DNA of 36,352 bases from Petrotoga sp. 9PW.55.5.1 (GCF_003265365.1 NZ_AUPM01000041.1:1-36352), one strand, 5' to 3'. Counted from the first letter of the stretch, positions 1 through 6,654 are shown. Made by a program: numbers and translations. The notes: generated by a model not told the origin, from the letters alone.

Positions 1-6
1 CGACAT
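1..6 (-). CDS. first two codons of a gene leaving the window on the left
   Basis: On the minus strand an ATG at 6-4 follows an AAAGGAG ribosome binding site by 7 bases, and an extended -10 promoter lies 45 bases upstream. Only two codons are inside the window, so nothing can be said about the product. It is listed because the promoter and Shine-Dalgarno together make a real start likely. Confidence 0.45.
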
Positions 7-48
7 TGTTTTTCTCCTTTGTTTGTAGGATTGAAGTCATCTATTTAA

Positions 49-57
49 ATTATACCA
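49..57 (-). promoter_or_regulatory. extended -10 promoter
   Basis: The minus strand reads TGGTATAAT, a perfect -10 hexamer with the TG extension. No good -35 is present, which an extended -10 can tolerate. It points leftwards to the gene starting at position 6, giving a leader of about 35 bases. Confidence 0.5.
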
Positions 58-87
58 TAGAAGTGATGGTTTTGGTTGGAAAGTAAA

Positions 88-122
88 ATTCCCCTTATGT
101 GATTGGGTAGCGGCATCGCTAA
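88..122 (+). repeat. degenerate copy of the two-hairpin repeat
   Basis: It begins with the ATTCCCCTT head shared by the repeats at 3333-3766 and keeps a TGTGA loop. The second hairpin is different: TAGCG-gcat-CGCTA at 109-122. It overlaps the last codons of the minus-strand gene ending at 119, so the element supplies the end of that gene. Confidence 0.4.
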
Positions 123-742
123 CTCAAAATTTCTTTTAATTTCTCTATGGATATTTCCAATAGATTATCTCCTATGTAATTTATCGTTTTTTCATCTGTG
201 TTTCTAATCTTTTCTTTTAATTCTTCAGTCAGCTTTTTACCAAATATTTTTGATAATAATTTAATAGTAACTTCTTTTTCTCCTTCCAAATTACCTTCTT
301 TTCTTATATCTTCAGCTAATGACATAATTGGTTCACTCCTTTCTGTTAATACAGCTTTGTTATAATAATCGTTATCATCCTCTAGCAATGGCAACAAATC
401 AGAATTTCTTAAATAAAAGGGGAAGTCTTTAGGCACATAAGGCATTTTTGCTTTTCTTTTACCTATATCGTTTTTTATCTTTAACTGAATAAAATACTTC
501 ATAAACCCTTTGAAAGACCCATTAAAATTAAATTTCTCTATCGCACAAAGAAACAAATACGTCAAACATCCAAAACCATCTTCAAAATTAATTTTACACT
601 TTTTCTCAAGCTTACTTGCCTCTTTAATTAAAAACCCTTGGTATTTTAAAAAAAGTTGCTTCTTGGCATCCTTGTTTCCTTCCTGAGAAAGTTTTACTAG
701 TTCGTTATCAGTCAGTTTTGAGAAGTTATAATGAGTTATAAT
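119..742 (-). CDS. sigma region-2-like domain fused to an Rpn-family C-terminal tail
   Basis: About 207 residues. Residues 10-85 look like region 2 of a sigma-70-family protein: LTDNELVKLSQEGNKDAKK, then an EDGF...AIEKFN core. Residues about 135-207 look like the tail of Rpn/PD-(D/E)XK transposase-associated proteins (SLAEDIRKEGNLEGEKE, then a lysine/glutamate-rich helix ending in LKEIL). No nuclease catalytic core is visible, and sigma region 4 is missing. The frame is open well upstream of the first TTG (565). A strong SD (AGGGGGAG) stands 6 bases before an ATT at 742-740 with no ATG, GTG or TTG nearby, so AUU is the likely start. The promoter at 798-827 excludes earlier starts. The gene may be a chimera from recombination. 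Whether it still binds RNA polymerase is unknown. Confidence 0.6.
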   Translation of the reverse strand: MITHYNFSKLTDNELVKLSQEGNKDAKKQLFLKYQGFLIKEASKLEKKCKINFEDGFGCLTYLFLCAIEKFNFNGSFKGFMKYFIQLKIKNDIGKRKAKMPYVPKDFPFYLRNSDLLPLLEDDNDYYNKAVLTERSEPIMSLAEDIRKEGNLEGEKEVTIKLLSKIFGKKLTEELKEKIRNTDEKTINYIGDNLLEISIEKLKEILS

Positions 743-797
743 CTTATTCTCCCCCTTTTTGATTATAATTTTGTTTCCTGTTATACGTATGTATATT

Positions 798-827
798 ACT
801 ATATCAAAAACTAATATGCCATGTCAA
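798..827 (-). promoter_or_regulatory. sigma-A type promoter with extended -10
   Basis: Minus strand: consensus TTGACA at 827-822, an 18-base spacer, and TGaTATAGT with the -10 at 803-798. Transcription would start near 791, about 50 bases before the proposed AUU start of the sigma-like/Rpn gene. Confidence 0.7.
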
Positions 828-858
828 TACTTCTTGAAAAAATTTAACATAAAAAATC

Positions 859-1065
859 TCAACTCTTTTCTTTCTTAGGAAATAAAAGGGCTACAACACC
901 ATCGATTAAAATAGAAATAATCAAATCCATAATAGGAGAATATTTCCCAATAGACTTCAAAAACTCTCTAATTGCTTTCATAACAATATTTTTCTTTTCC
1001 TTGCCATGACCAGGAATTTCAACCATACGAACTAGATCAGGAATCAAACCAACTATCTCTCTCAT
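859..1065 (-). CDS. small hypothetical protein, one possible membrane helix
   Basis: 68 residues. The start is the ATG at 1065, preceded by a near-perfect GGAGGTGA at 5 bases; an ORF ten codons longer exists but has no such site. The N-terminal half is amphipathic and basic (MREIVGLIPDLVRMVEI, then GHGKEKKN). Residues 45-63 are hydrophobic (IMDLIISILIDGVVALLF), followed by a basic PKKEKS tail. The size, the hydrophobic stretch and the charged tail would suit a small holin-like or membrane peptide, but I recognise no family. It is divergent from the DUF1659-DUF2922 pair. Confidence 0.55.
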   Translation of the reverse strand: MREIVGLIPDLVRMVEIPGHGKEKKNIVMKAIREFLKSIGKYSPIMDLIISILIDGVVALLFPKKEKS

Positions 1066-1073
1066 AATTATCA

Positions 1074-1230
1074 CCTCCGTATATAATATCCGCAAGCAGG
1101 TTTACAGTGAAGTAAATACTTTATTAGGTTTTAAATTCCCCTTCTGTGAAAGCGTAAATGCAGTGCTCTATTTATTTCTAATATCGTTACACTGCGTTAA
1201 AAACACCTGCGGATACTGTATGTGGAGTAA
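1074..1230. repeat. imperfect inverted repeat between two divergent genes
   Basis: Read on the minus strand, 1112-1074 gives TTCACTG...CCTGC..GCGGATAtTaTAT..GGAG. Read on the plus strand, 1188-1230 gives ACACTG...CACCTGCGGATAcTgTATgtGGAG. The arms therefore carry related sequence, in inverted orientation, upstream of the gene at 859 and of the DUF1659 gene. A copy of the two-hairpin repeat lies between the arms. It could be a shared regulatory site or a duplicated end; I cannot tell which. Confidence 0.4.
1135..1200 (+). repeat. diverged copy of the two-hairpin repeat
   Basis: It starts ATTCCCCTTCTGTGAAAG, matching the repeats at 3333-3766 over 15 bases. A second stem, GCAGTG (1160-1165) with CACTGC (1190-1195), has a long loop. 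The first stem is damaged on its 3' side. Confidence 0.45.
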
Positions 1231-1300
1231 CAAAAAAAGTATCATCCCCGGGGAAGCTCCAAGAACCAAAAAATGTAAAACCAGCAGGAGGTGAAGATAA

Positions 1301-1501
1301 ATGGCAATGAACTTAGAATCAAGAAAGGCAAAAATTATTTGGATAAGTGTTGTTGACGGAAAAGAATCAAGAAAATCAAAAACCTACGACCTGTACACTG
1401 ACGTTGAAACAGAAATAAAACCAGCTTTGCAAGGCTTAGCAAGTCTCTGTGAAAATCCTAACTCATTCTTCTACTTCACAGAATCTTACGAAATAATCTA
1501 A
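1301..1501 (+). CDS. DUF1659 family small protein
   Basis: 66 residues, starting at an ATG 8 bases after AGGAGGTGA. It matches the pattern of DUF1659 proteins: a basic N-terminus, then a strand-rich stretch with a KSKTYDLYTDVETE core and a C-terminal half containing ALQGLASLCENP. No signal peptide or membrane segment is visible. Function of the family is unknown. It lies 14 bases before a DUF2922 gene, the usual partner, and the two form a single short operon ending in the terminator at 1735-1759. Confidence 0.75.
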   Translation: MAMNLESRKAKIIWISVVDGKESRKSKTYDLYTDVETEIKPALQGLASLCENPNSFFYFTESYEII

Positions 1502-1515
1502 GGGAGGGATAACAA

Positions 1516-1725
1516 ATGAGAAGACTCAGCATGAAATTCTATGATCCAAACGAACAAAAAAGCAAAACATTATCCGTTGACGGAGTATTAGAAACTCTAA
1601 CCCAAGCAGAAGTTGAACCCGTAATGCAATCAATGATTGGAGTGTTAGTTCCAGCAACAGCCCAGGTAGATGAAGCATCAATAATCGAAACAACCACAAA
1701 CGAAATCTTTAATTTAATACAGTAA
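1516..1725 (+). CDS. DUF2922 family small protein
   Basis: 69 residues, with the SD GGGAGGG 6 bases before the ATG. The family pattern is clear: an N-terminal strand pair (LSMKFYDPNEQKSKTLSV) followed by a segment with AEVEPVMQSMIGVLVP and a C-terminal TTTNEIFNLI. Cytosolic by appearance; no function is established for the family. It is cotranscribed with the DUF1659 gene, and both proteins share the KSKT core, suggesting that they are distant paralogues. Confidence 0.75.
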   Translation: MRRLSMKFYDPNEQKSKTLSVDGVLETLTQAEVEPVMQSMIGVLVPATAQVDEASIIETTTNEIFNLIQ

Positions 1726-1734
1726 CAAAAAATA

Positions 1735-1767
1735 ACTCATGCCCTAATTGGGCATGAGTATTTTATT
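1735..1767. terminator. bidirectional intrinsic terminator
   Basis: A perfect 10-bp stem, ACTCATGCCC (1735-1744) with GGGCATGAGT (1750-1759), and a 5-base loop. On the plus strand it is followed by ATTTTATT; on the minus strand by TTATTTTTTG. It serves the DUF2922 gene and, from the other side, the convergent kwaB gene. Confidence 0.9.
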
Positions 1768-1783
1768 AAAATTCAAAATATAA

Positions 1784-2779
1784 TTAAAGGTTCTCTGTTT
1801 CAGAAGCCACCATATTATTCCCCGACAACGTCGACTTATAATACAACTCATCGTACAACTTCAAAAAATCCCTAACAGAACTTGCTCCACTCAAATCTAT
1901 ACTCTTACTCTCTTCATCAAACTCAATCTTCAAACCAAAATCTTCGATCATCCTCTTAACTCTATCAAACTCAAACTTCTTATAATTTCCCTTATTAATA
2001 ACACTATAAAACCTCTTCAAATACAAAGACTTATCTTTAATACTCTCATTAAAATTATCAACCCCTACTATCTTAATATCCTTCCCAAAAAGATTATTGT
2101 TCTTTTTTATCTCTTCAATCGCCTTATCTTTTGCATCTTTATACTTCTTATAATACCCAAAATCTCTCTCAAAACAAAACAAACTCCGTATCAAAACAAC
2201 ATCACCAACAACTATATAATCAAAATAATCTTTCGGATCTATTAAAAACTTATTCTTAATCATACTCAATTTCCTAGCACTCAAAGCCAAAATCCTTTTA
2301 TTTTTAAAAATCTTAGATGGAGTTAGGTACTGTATACCTAACATATACCTCTCCCAACCGCTCTTAAAAATCTTCAAAATCAGTCTTAATCTGGTAATCT
2401 CTTCCAAATCCTTAGAGTGGTATAACTTATTATACCTACCCCCTTCAACCCTCATAATTATATCAGAAATATCGCCCACCTGATCCGCTGCATTCTGCAT
2501 GTATAGAAACTTTCTATCAAAAATAGAAGAGCTATATTCCTCTATTTTATCCCTATCATTCTTCTTCAAATTATCCAAAAACTCTATCAAAGATGACATA
2601 AGTATACCTTTAAAAAACTCAGGATCATCATTCGCCAACCAAAAAATATCCTTGTTATCCCCTTGAATAAAGACTTCAAACTCAAAATCAGAAGAATTTT
2701 TAACCAAATCACTTAACTTCTCTAAACTCTCCCTTTCAACAATACTCTCAATCAACTGATCAAAATTTACATCACTCAC
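1784..2779 (-). CDS. kwaB: KwaB, Kiwa anti-phage system (DUF4868)
   Basis: 331 residues starting at GTG, overlapping the end of kwaA by 8 bases, so the two are translationally coupled. The DUF4868 pattern is visible: an N-terminal FEVFIQGDNKDIFWL strand region, then after about residue 185 the DYFDYIVVGDVVLIRS segment followed by CFERDFGYYKKY, the most characteristic part of the family. No membrane segment is present. In the known Kiwa system KwaB is the cytoplasmic DNA-binding effector that works with membrane-bound KwaA to block phage replication. The reading frame is intact and of normal length. Identification rests on family pattern plus the KwaA-like partner directly upstream. Confidence 0.75.
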   Translation of the reverse strand: MSDVNFDQLIESIVERESLEKLSDLVKNSSDFEFEVFIQGDNKDIFWLANDDPEFFKGILMSSLIEFLDNLKKNDRDKIEEYSSSIFDRKFLYMQNAADQVGDISDIIMRVEGGRYNKLYHSKDLEEITRLRLILKIFKSGWERYMLGIQYLTPSKIFKNKRILALSARKLSMIKNKFLIDPKDYFDYIVVGDVVLIRSLFCFERDFGYYKKYKDAKDKAIEEIKKNNNLFGKDIKIVGVDNFNESIKDKSLYLKRFYSVINKGNYKKFEFDRVKRMIEDFGLKIEFDEESKSIDLSGASSVRDFLKLYDELYYKSTLSGNNMVASETENL

Positions 2780-3294
2780 CCTTCTTCACCACCCCAAAAT
2801 AAAACTCAGGAGTAAACTCCCTAACGGACATCTCATCTTCAATCTTCTTAGAAATCAAAAACCCACATCTACTACCTCCAGACTCAGTCTTAACTCTAAA
2901 CTTAACCTTATAAATATTATACCCAAACAAAGAAAGAACAGGGTTAATAACGATCAACTCAGACTTCACATACACATTCCCAACTATAACTAAAATAATA
3001 CCAACAGAAATTAACTCTCTCACACCATTAATACCAATAAAAGGAATGATATAAACAAAAATATACTCAAGCATCCGAACATTCTCTTGAGACACTCTCT
3101 CAATCGAAACTGTCTTAGGCTGAGCATACCTCTTAGCAGAAGAAAAAAGAACAACAAACCCAAAAACAACAAACAACGAAAAAACCGAAAAAACAAACAA
3201 ACAAAAAACTACCGAAATTATTAATCGCAAAAATTACAAAAAGTGGCAAATACGAAAGCAAAAACAAAAAAGACTTAAATAAATTATTAATCAT
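2772..3294 (-). pseudogene. kwaA: KwaA, Kiwa membrane sensor, frameshifted
   Basis: The natural start is the ATG at 3294: GGGAG lies 8 bases upstream and it opens a 53-codon frame (MINNLFKSFLFLLSYLPLF) typical of a first membrane helix, ending at 3133. The rest of KwaA lies in the neighbouring frame, open from 3230 (TTG, no SD) to 2772: a second hydrophobic segment, then AKRYAQPKT, EYIFVYIIPFIGING and a further helix, ending in a soluble tail. Moving from the first frame to the second requires skipping one base. The overlap (3133-3230) holds four runs of six T on the coding strand. Repaired, the protein has about 173 residues and four membrane helices, as expected for KwaA. It is either inactivated, switched by slippage, or affected by a sequencing error. 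Confidence 0.7.
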
Positions 3295-3332
3295 ATTATC
3301 ATCTCCCAATGATAGTATCTGTAAATGTTTCT

Positions 3333-3578
3333 ATTCCCCTTCTGTGAAGGGGTGGATGCAGCGTTTTATGCTGCAGCCGGGGTAGTCGGTTCAATTCTGC
3401 TTTAATTCCCCTTCTGTGAAGGGGTGGATGCAGCGTTTTATGCTGCAGCCGGGGTAGTCGGTTCTATTCCCCTTCTGTGAAGGGGTGGATGCAGCGTTTT
3501 ATGCTGCAGCCGGGGTAGTCGGTTTTATTCCCCTCTTGAGAGGGGTGTCAGACTGAAAGTCTGACAGGGTTTGGTAAC
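3333..3578 (+). repeat. array of four two-hairpin repeat units
   Basis: Units at 3333-3391, 3405-3463 and 3466-3524 are 59 bases and essentially identical; a fourth diverged unit is at 3527-3578. Each has hairpin 1 (CCCCTTC-tgt-GAAGGGG) and hairpin 2 (GCAGC-gttttat-GCTGC), then a CGGGGTAGTCGG tail. In the fourth unit both hairpins have new sequences that still pair: CCCCTC-ttga-GAGGGG and GTCAGACT-gaa-AGTCTGAC. The array fills the gap upstream of the Kiwa genes. No ORF of its own is credible. Confidence 0.85.
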
Positions 3579-3582
3579 ATAT

Positions 3583-3601
3583 AATTTGCTGAAAGCAAAT
3601 T
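3583..3601. repeat. perfect 8-bp hairpin with GAA loop
   Basis: AATTTGCT-gaa-AGCAAATT. It has the same stem length and loop as hairpin 2 of the unit at 3527-3578, with an unrelated stem sequence. It is probably another, partial, member of the repeat family rather than a terminator, since no T run follows on the plus strand. Confidence 0.5.
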
Positions 3602-3662
3602 AGTGTAACAGCAAGTAACAAATAAAAATCCAATCATAATTAACGAAAATTTAATAAAACAC

Positions 3663-3690
3663 TTGACAAAATTAAAAAAAAATATATCAT
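3663..3690 (+). promoter_or_regulatory. promoter of the polysaccharide operon
   Basis: Consensus TTGACA at 3663-3668, 16 bases, then TATCAT at 3685-3690. It is the best promoter-like sequence I found on the plus strand before the long gene series. Transcription would begin near 3697, giving a leader of about 100 bases that contains a full two-hairpin repeat. Confidence 0.6.
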
Positions 3691-3708
3691 AATACTATTA
3701 GTGCTTCT

Positions 3709-3766
3709 ATTCCCCTTCTGTGAAGGGGTGGATGCAGCGTTTTATGCTGCAGACGGGGTAGTCGGT
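3709..3766 (+). repeat. two-hairpin repeat unit in the operon leader
   Basis: A nearly exact copy of the units at 3333-3524 (AGACGGGG in place of AGCCGGGG). It lies between the promoter at 3663-3690 and the first start codon at 3797, so both hairpins would be in the mRNA leader. Confidence 0.8.
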
Positions 3767-3796
3767 AGTCAACGAACAAGGGGGCGACACGAAAAA

Positions 3797-5083
3797 ATGA
3801 AAAAACTAACAATTCAAACTCTCGACATAATTCTAATCTTTTCATTCAATACTTTTCTCTTAAAATTACCCATTGCAATATCGATAATCTCATCACTAAT
3901 AATATACCTTGGAATCTACTCCTTCAGAGTCTACGACACAGAAACAATGAAAAGCTACACAGAATCCTTAATAAAAACCACCGTTGGAACTCTAATCAGT
4001 TTCATAGTAATACTAATCATATACTTCTTCCTCAGTAAATACTTCAACAGATACTTTTTCCTTTCAAATTTATTATACACTATTATCCTCTTGCCAATAA
4101 TACACAAAATAGAATACAATATATACGAAAAACACATGCCAGTAAAAAACTACCTTGTAATAGGAAAAAAAGAAGAAATAGGCCACATAATGCAAGAAAT
4201 CTCAGACAAAACACTAAACAAAATCCAGTTCACCCAATACATAAACCCAGAACCAACAACGCTTGAAGAAATAATCAACCAAAACGCACTAAAAACAAAA
4301 ACACCAACACTACATGGCATAGTAATAACAGACCCAGAACTAGAAAAAACCGTAAAACCCCAAATAGAGCATTACAAAAAAGAAGGATTAGAAATACATT
4401 ATCTACCAAATATAATCGACAGATATCTCAAAAGGATACCCGTTGGAGTTATTGAAAGATATGAAGAACATTACAAAGTCGTATTTGAAAACTCTATGAA
4501 TTCCCCAACTATCAGAATATTTGATATAATATTTTCTTTAATATTGCTGGTGATCGCTTCTCCTTTTTTACTTGTAAGCATGTTAGTTATAATACTTGAC
4601 GACTTACTTCACAAGGAAAAGGTAGAAATATTCTTCAAACAAGAGAGAATTGGTCAAAACGAAAAGATTTTCAACGTATATAAACTCAAAACTATGAGAA
4701 GAGTTCAAAAAAAAGATGGAACCTATGAAGATGTGCTAACAAAAACAGGGAATTTTCTAAGAAAATTTCGGCTAAACGAGTTGCCCCAATTAATTAACAT
4801 TTTAAAAGGTGACATAAGCCTAGTAGGTCCAAGGCCTGACATAAAATCGACAAAAATATTTTGTGACGAAAATATACCATATTACAATTATAGATTGCGA
4901 ATTCCTCAGGGTATTACTGGCCATGCACAAGTTTTTTTTAGGTATCCCGAAGCAGTTACAAAAGAAATATTTTCAGAGAGACTATCTTACGATCTATATT
5001 ATGTTAAAAACTACAGTTTAACATTGTATTTAGTAACGCTATTAAGGACGGTTGAAACTGTAGTTATGGGGAGAGGAAAATAA
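3797..5083 (+). CDS. polyprenyl-phosphate sugar-1-phosphate transferase (initiating transferase)
   Basis: 428 residues. It transfers a sugar-1-phosphate from a UDP-sugar to undecaprenyl phosphate, starting the repeat unit at the membrane. Four hydrophobic N-terminal segments (residues about 8-105) and a soluble middle are followed by the bacterial sugar transferase domain (about 240-428): a membrane anchor, FFKQERIGQNEKIFNVYKLK, LNELPQLINILKGDISLVGP with RPD, and the C-terminal YYVKNYSL motif. The frame stays open up to 3701, but that part is the repeat element, so I chose the ATG at 3797, although its SD (GGGG, 12 bases away) is poor. Codon use changes near 4500, from A/C-ending codons to T-rich ones, where the catalytic domain begins. 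It overlaps the next gene by one base. Confidence 0.85.
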   Translation: MKKLTIQTLDIILIFSFNTFLLKLPIAISIISSLIIYLGIYSFRVYDTETMKSYTESLIKTTVGTLISFIVILIIYFFLSKYFNRYFFLSNLLYTIILLPIIHKIEYNIYEKHMPVKNYLVIGKKEEIGHIMQEISDKTLNKIQFTQYINPEPTTLEEIINQNALKTKTPTLHGIVITDPELEKTVKPQIEHYKKEGLEIHYLPNIIDRYLKRIPVGVIERYEEHYKVVFENSMNSPTIRIFDIIFSLILLVIASPFLLVSMLVIILDDLLHKEKVEIFFKQERIGQNEKIFNVYKLKTMRRVQKKDGTYEDVLTKTGNFLRKFRLNELPQLINILKGDISLVGPRPDIKSTKIFCDENIPYYNYRLRIPQGITGHAQVFFRYPEAVTKEIFSERLSYDLYYVKNYSLTLYLVTLLRTVETVVMGRGK

Positions 5084-5913
5084 TGCTGTATGGTTTTAGA
5101 ATAGAAGACTGGATTTCAAAATCCCTTTCAGAAAAGATTGAACACTATGAAAAACTTGCTGATATAACAAATAGGGTTGATTTTTATCGATTATTTGAAA
5201 AAGATAAAATTACTCTGATATTTTCCTACTATGAGTACAATAATTTTACTGAAATAGCACAAGTTTTAGACTCTATAAATTTACTGGTAAAGTTAAACAG
5301 AGTATCAAAAATAATTTTTATATCCTCATATAATGTTTATGAACCTGTTTATGGTACTTCATTAAAAGAAGACAGCCCAAAAGCACCAAAAAATTCAACG
5401 GGAATAAATGCATTAACTATAGAAAACATATTAATATATCTACATGAAAAATATAACGTAGAAACATACATTCTTAGACTATTCAGCTTATATGGCCCAT
5501 ATATGGATAATTATACGCTTATTTCAAACTTATTTAGGAGTTATATACATAACGAAGTTGTTAAAATAGGAGATTTAAAGAAAGTCAGAGATTTTTTATT
5601 TATTGATGATCTAATAAATATCATAAACCAAGTATATGAAAGAGAGAACAGTGGTAACCTATACATATACAACGTGGGAACTAACACACCCACATCGATA
5701 AAAGACCTAATAACAAAGATAAACAAGCTAACTAATCGAAAGCCAGAAATAATTTTTAATCCAGAGAGAATTAGGGCTGAATACGACCACGATTATGTAG
5801 TTGCTGACAACAAAAAATTATTGCAAGATTTTCCTGACATTAATCTTACACCTTTAGAAAAAGGGTTAGAATTAACTTATCTTTGGGAGTTAGGAAGGGA
5901 GAAGAATGTTTGA
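5083..5913 (+). CDS. degenerate SDR-type sugar epimerase/dehydratase homologue
   Basis: 276 residues, short for an extended SDR (usually 310-340). The C-terminal half is typical: LRLFSLYGPYMDNYT, VRDFLFIDDLINI, YNVGTNTPTSIKDLI. The N-terminal glycine-rich NAD motif (GxxGxxG) is absent, and the catalytic YxxxK is replaced: residues 105-115 read STGINALTIEN after SSYNVYE (81-87), with Gly and Leu where Tyr and Lys belong. Family knowledge says such a protein cannot do normal SDR catalysis; it may be a partner of another enzyme or a decaying gene. It starts at the TAATG overlap with the initiating transferase gene and overlaps the nucleotidyltransferase gene by 8 bases, so it is still coupled in translation. 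Confidence 0.7.
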   Translation: MLYGFRIEDWISKSLSEKIEHYEKLADITNRVDFYRLFEKDKITLIFSYYEYNNFTEIAQVLDSINLLVKLNRVSKIIFISSYNVYEPVYGTSLKEDSPKAPKNSTGINALTIENILIYLHEKYNVETYILRLFSLYGPYMDNYTLISNLFRSYIHNEVVKIGDLKKVRDFLFIDDLINIINQVYERENSGNLYIYNVGTNTPTSIKDLITKINKLTNRKPEIIFNPERIRAEYDHDYVVADNKKLLQDFPDINLTPLEKGLELTYLWELGREKNV

Positions 5914-6616
5914 AGATGCATTGATCTTGGCAGGTGGTTTGGGGTCAAGATTAAGACCTTTAACATACGCTGTTCCTAAACCCTTGCTTCCCATAGGAGA
6001 AAAACCTATAATAGAAAGAATAATAGAAAAATTGAGGGACCAAGGAATAAAAAATTTTTTTATTTCCATAAACTACAAAGGGGAAATGATCAAAAATTAT
6101 TTAAAAAATGGGATGTCATTAGGCGTAAACATTTATTATCTTGAAGAAGAAGAATTTACTGATACAGCGGGTTCACTGTTTTATCTTCCAGATGATTTAA
6201 AAAAAGATCTGGTAATACACAACGGGGACGTCCTCAGCAATATAGATTTAAAAAAAATGTATCGGTTATTAAAAGAAGATGACTTTGACCTTGTCATTAC
6301 TTCAGTTAAAAAAGAAAATCATATAGATTTTGGAGTCTTAGAATTTGACGATAAATCGAAACAATTGTTAAGCTGGGAAGAAAAACCCACTATCAAATTT
6401 TATTTAAATACTGGAATATACGGTATAAAAAAAGAAACCGTAAAGTTTGTGAAACAAGAAAAAGAAAAGAATATAGAACTATCCATGCCAGATTTATGGG
6501 ATTTTTTAATAAAAAAAGGGAAAAAAATAGGAATTTACGAACATAATGGTAAATGGTTTGATATAGGTAAAATAGACGAATATCTAAAAGTTAATGAAGA
6601 ATATTCAGGGACATAG
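5906..6616 (+). CDS. sugar-phosphate nucleotidyltransferase
   Basis: 236 residues, a single NTP-transferase domain. The N-terminal signature LAGGLGSRLRPLTYAVPKPL binds the nucleotide and PIGEKPIIERII follows; HNGDVLSNIDL carries the metal-binding Asp; VLEFDDKSKQLLSWEEKP and a C-terminal WFDIGKIDEYL complete the fold. It activates a sugar-1-phosphate with an NTP. The closest style is the short mannose-1-phosphate guanylyltransferase-like group, but base and sugar cannot be fixed from sequence. It has no C-terminal beta-helix. It overlaps the preceding SDR gene by 8 bases, which suggests that the two act on the same sugar. Confidence 0.8.
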   Translation: MFEDALILAGGLGSRLRPLTYAVPKPLLPIGEKPIIERIIEKLRDQGIKNFFISINYKGEMIKNYLKNGMSLGVNIYYLEEEEFTDTAGSLFYLPDDLKKDLVIHNGDVLSNIDLKKMYRLLKEDDFDLVITSVKKENHIDFGVLEFDDKSKQLLSWEEKPTIKFYLNTGIYGIKKETVKFVKQEKEKNIELSMPDLWDFLIKKGKKIGIYEHNGKWFDIGKIDEYLKVNEEYSGT

Positions 6617-6654
6617 AAGCCGACTATCTCGGGGATAAATAAGGGAGCAAAAAA

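Noticed and set aside
1083-1111. Promoter for the small minus-strand gene (TTCACT, 17 bases, TATTAT)
   Set aside because: The start point would fall near 1076, inside the GGAGGTGA ribosome binding site, and the -35 is poor.
3333-3524. Possible CRISPR array: three identical 59-base units in tandem
   Set aside because: The gaps are 13 and 2 bases, far too short and unequal for spacers; each unit folds into two hairpins and single units occur elsewhere.
3701-3796. Longer N-terminus for the initiating transferase (GTG at 3701)
   Set aside because: These codons are the repeat unit itself; GTG 3701 would lie almost at the transcription start and has no SD.
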